NCBI GenBank assembly: GCA_009908585.1
Contig: JAAAOZ010000087.1
Location: forward strand, 1-9,191
Direction of reading: 5' to 3'
Source: Chloroflexota bacterium
Lineage (GTDB): Bacteria; Chloroflexota; Anaerolineae; B4-G1; SLSP01
DNA length: 9,191 nucleotides
Below, piece by piece: positions 6,988 to 9,191 of this stretch. The position numbers and the translations under genes were made by a program. Every line of letters begins with the position of its first letter. The stretch's first letter is position 1. The notes below the pieces were generated by a model. It was not told where the DNA came from. It did not search any database and saw only the letters and a program-made list of their open reading frames with translations.

Positions 6988-9111
6988 ATGCGTAATAGCC
7001 TTCGGACCCGATTGATCGTATTCTTTATACTTGTGACCGTGTTCCCCCTTCTGCTGGTGGGGATCGTCTTGGGCTTGCGTACCTTCCGCGTTCAGCAGCA
7101 GCAAGCACTGAACTTGCAAGCCCAGATCGTCCAGCGTGTCTCTACGGCCGTGGAAGCTTTCTTTTGGGAGTTAGAGAGCCAGTTACGTTTCGTAGTTGAA
7201 GTGCGGGGATTGCAGGATTTATCTCTTGATCAGCAAAGAGGGGTTCTGTCTGAGCTTTTGACTTACCAAGATGCGTTTAACGAACTGGCATTATTAGATG
7301 AAGCGGGACGTGAACAGGCGCGCCTCTCCCGCGTCCAAACAATCGGGGAGATTGACTTGCGCGACCGTTCTCAAGCCGACGAGTTTCTCATCCCTCAGGA
7401 GACAGGTGAGAGCTATTTCAGTCCCGTCCGCTTTGATCCGGCGTCCGCTGAGCCGCTGTTGACCCTTGCGGTTCCTATCTTTGATCCACGCAGTGGTGAG
7501 ATAAGCGGTGTTCTGGTGGCCGATGCGCGCTTGAAGAGGGTATGGGATCTCATCGCTGACGTGCGGGTCGGGGAAGGGCAGAGCGTCTATATTGTGGACG
7601 AACAAAATCGGGTCATCGCTCATCGCAATCCCTCGGTTGTGTTGAGAGAAACGACCTTTGCCATACCCGGCCAAGATGGGATATATCCTGGATTAAGTGG
7701 CACAGATGTAGTATTAGCACACGATCAGATCGAGGTGGGGGGGCAGGGATTCTATATTGTCGCTGAACAGGCTCTGTCTCAGGCGTTGGGTTTGGCCATC
7801 ACCACGCTTATCCTCCTCGCTGGCCTCACCGTGGTGGCGATGGCAGCGGCCGGTGGCGTGGCGGTGCTGTTGGTGCGCCAGATCGTGCAGCCGGTGGAGA
7901 ACCTGGCCGCTACCGCGCAGTCGATTTCCGATGGGGAACTTTCGCGGCGGGTGGAAGTGACCCAACAGGATGAGATTGGTCGCTTGGCCAGAGCATTCAA
8001 CACGATGACCACCAGGTTGCGCGATTTGATCGACACCCTGGAGGCCCGCGTGACGGCGCGCACAGTCGATCTGGAGCGACGCTCAACTCAGCTCGAGGCC
8101 GCAGCTAAAGTCGGTCGGGCCGCCGCTTCCATCTTAGATGTCAATGAGTTGATGGACACCGTGGTTGATATGATTCGTGATCAGTTTGATCTCTATTATG
8201 TGGGATTATTCCTCCTCGACGAGACCGGGGAATGGATGGTGGCCCGGGCCGGCAGCGGCGCGGGTGGACAAGCGATAACGGAGCGAGGGTTTCGCCTTCG
8301 GGTGAGCGAGGGCATGATTGGATGGTGCGTCAGGCATGCTGAAGCGCGCATCGCCGAAGTCGCTGAGGAGGATGAGGTGCGGGTGACTATTGAGGAACTA
8401 TCGGACACCCGTTCCGAGGCTGCGTTGCCGCTGCGCTCGCGTGGTGAAGTGATCGGGGCGCTGTCGGTGGCAAGCGATCAGCCAGAGACCTTTGATGAGG
8501 CCCTGATCACCGTGTTGCAGACGATGGCCGATCAGGTGGCCGTCGCTATCGACAACGCGCGCTTGTTCGCCGAAAGTCAGGCCGCGCTCGAGGCGGAGCA
8601 GCGCGCCTATGGCGAGCTATCCAGGCAAGCGTGGCACGAATTACTCCGTGCTCGGTCGGGTTGGGGCTATCGATATGCGCAGCAGGCCATCGTTGCGGCG
8701 GAGGGCGATTGGGATGTCGACATGCGTAAGGCTGCCCAAACCGGCCAGACGATTCAGGGCGCTAGTCCAACGGGCGATAATGGCGAAGCGGTCTCGACAT
8801 TGGCCATTCCCATCCAGCAGCGTGGGCAGGTGGTGGGCGTGCTGAGCTTTCGCAAAGATGAACCCGGCGAGACGTGGTCATCCGAGGAGATCACCGTCTT
8901 GGAGGATCTGGTCGAGCAACTGGGCGTCGCCCTGGAAAGCGCCCGCCTCTACGAGGACACCCAGCGCCGCGCGGCCCGCGAGCGGGTAACGGGTGAGATA
9001 GCCGCTAGGATGCGCGAGACATTGGATATGGAAGCTGTGCTTGAGACTGCTGCTGGTGAAATCGGCAAGGCATTGGACCTAGCAGCGCTCGACGTGCGAT
9101 TGGATTTGTAA
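6988..9111 (+). CDS. dCache-HAMP-GAF transmembrane sensor protein
   Basis: The 707 residues contain a membrane helix at ~8-30 preceded by basic residues; an extracellular dCache_1-like domain at ~35-262 (FNELALLDEAGREQARLS, YFSPVRF, LAVPIFDPRSGEISGVLVAD, VYIVDEQNRVIAHRNPS); a second membrane helix at ~266-296; HAMP at ~297-350 with the expected proline (VQPVENL) and DEIGRLARAFN; a coiled coil; a full GAF at ~385-525 (FDLYYVGLFLLDETGEW); an AYGELSRQAW...GYRY linker; a half GAF at ~603-655; and the RRAARER tail ending LDVRLDL. It is built like a chemoreceptor or sensor kinase input half but stops without any output domain. Its GAF lacks the NPxLPxTRSEM form seen in its neighbours, having EELSDTRSEAALPL. 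The tail resembles that of the broken gene at 5406-5926. Its position directly after the binding lipoprotein suggests paired function, unproven. The ligand is unknown. Confidence 0.9.
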   Translation: MRNSLRTRLIVFFILVTVFPLLLVGIVLGLRTFRVQQQQALNLQAQIVQRVSTAVEAFFWELESQLRFVVEVRGLQDLSLDQQRGVLSELLTYQDAFNELALLDEAGREQARLSRVQTIGEIDLRDRSQADEFLIPQETGESYFSPVRFDPASAEPLLTLAVPIFDPRSGEISGVLVADARLKRVWDLIADVRVGEGQSVYIVDEQNRVIAHRNPSVVLRETTFAIPGQDGIYPGLSGTDVVLAHDQIEVGGQGFYIVAEQALSQALGLAITTLILLAGLTVVAMAAAGGVAVLLVRQIVQPVENLAATAQSISDGELSRRVEVTQQDEIGRLARAFNTMTTRLRDLIDTLEARVTARTVDLERRSTQLEAAAKVGRAAASILDVNELMDTVVDMIRDQFDLYYVGLFLLDETGEWMVARAGSGAGGQAITERGFRLRVSEGMIGWCVRHAEARIAEVAEEDEVRVTIEELSDTRSEAALPLRSRGEVIGALSVASDQPETFDEALITVLQTMADQVAVAIDNARLFAESQAALEAEQRAYGELSRQAWHELLRARSGWGYRYAQQAIVAAEGDWDVDMRKAAQTGQTIQGASPTGDNGEAVSTLAIPIQQRGQVVGVLSFRKDEPGETWSSEEITVLEDLVEQLGVALESARLYEDTQRRAARERVTGEIAARMRETLDMEAVLETAAGEIGKALDLAALDVRLDL

Positions 9112-9117
9112 ATGTCT

Positions 9118-9123
9118 GAGGAG
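9118..9123 (+). promoter_or_regulatory. Shine-Dalgarno site of the second lipoprotein copy
   Basis: GAGGAG lies seven bases before the ATG at 9131, the same geometry as at 5934-5938 in the first copy. Confidence 0.75.
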
Positions 9124-9130
9124 CAGTGAA

Positions 9131-9191
9131 ATGAAATACTATCGACTTCTAGGCTTTTTGGTGTTACTGGTAGAAATTTTGGCGGCGTGTG
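9131..9191 (+). CDS. Second substrate-binding lipoprotein copy, 3'-truncated by window edge
   Basis: Only 20 codons are visible. They match the signal peptide of the 5946-6914 lipoprotein at 18 of 20 residues, including lipobox LAAC with Cys20. The differences are Tyr for Cys at residue 3 and Glu for Gly at residue 15. A charged Glu within the hydrophobic core is unusual for a lipoprotein signal and could weaken export. The rest of the protein is presumed to be a PF04392-type binding protein by analogy, but none of it is in the window. Confidence 0.75.
   Translation, partial: MKYYRLLGFLVLLVEILAAC

Larger units (their letters stand above)
9092..9191 (+). repeat. Direct repeat copy 2 (pairs with 5907-6006)
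   Basis: This is the second member of the 94%-identical pair. It covers the final codons of the dCache sensor gene, an identical-length 19-base spacer, and the start of the second lipoprotein gene. It is cut by the window edge, so the true repeat is longer or ends just outside. Confidence 0.9.

Overview
The window looks like part of a Chloroflexota chromosome, probably Anaerolineae or a relative. That placement is an inference from the protein style: repeated GAF sensor proteins with a linker containing a YG...AW...GYRY pattern, and PF04392-type substrate-binding domains, on a moderately GC-rich background. All genes lie on the + strand with overlaps or very short gaps, so they read as one operon-like array. 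No tRNA, rRNA, CRISPR array, transposase or convincing terminator is visible, and no stretch longer than about 75 bases lacks coding or former coding sequence.

Layout: (1) The 3' part of a GAF sensor gene enters from the left edge and ends at 1235. (2) 1228-3639 encodes a signal peptide, a PF04392 substrate-binding domain, one membrane helix, a coiled coil and GAF domains. (3) 3636-5147 encodes a two-helix membrane protein with HAMP and GAF domains, overlapping its predecessor by ATGA. (4) 5161-5926 is a scar: the first ~70 codons of an NAD(P)-binding short-chain dehydrogenase/epimerase joined to the tail of another GAF sensor gene that carries a one-base frameshift. (5) 5946-6914 encodes a PF04392 binding lipoprotein. 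(6) 6988-9111 encodes a membrane sensor with dCache, HAMP and GAF domains. (7) From 9131 a second copy of the lipoprotein gene begins and runs off the right edge.

The four GAF proteins share one C-terminal cassette: signalling helix, full GAF, YG/AW linker, half-length second GAF, and a ~50-residue tail resembling the start of a further GAF. They differ in what lies N-terminal to it: an incompletely seen domain, a substrate-binding domain, a bare membrane hairpin, and a dCache domain. The three with visible stops after a complete cassette, plus the left-edge gene, end without a histidine kinase, GGDEF, phosphatase or DNA-binding domain. If they signal, output must come from another protein, for example a kinase outside the window. 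The lipoproteins have no ABC permease or ATPase beside them here, so they may act as ligand-presenting partners for the sensors; this is a hypothesis.

The most distinctive DNA-level signal is a direct repeat 3185 bases apart (5907-6006 and 9092-9191). It is 94 of 100 identical by hand count, while the 166 bases just before it are only about 75% identical between the same two positions. This suggests recent tandem duplication or gene conversion of the lipoprotein unit. It fits a locus that grows, shrinks and breaks by recombination between paralogues.
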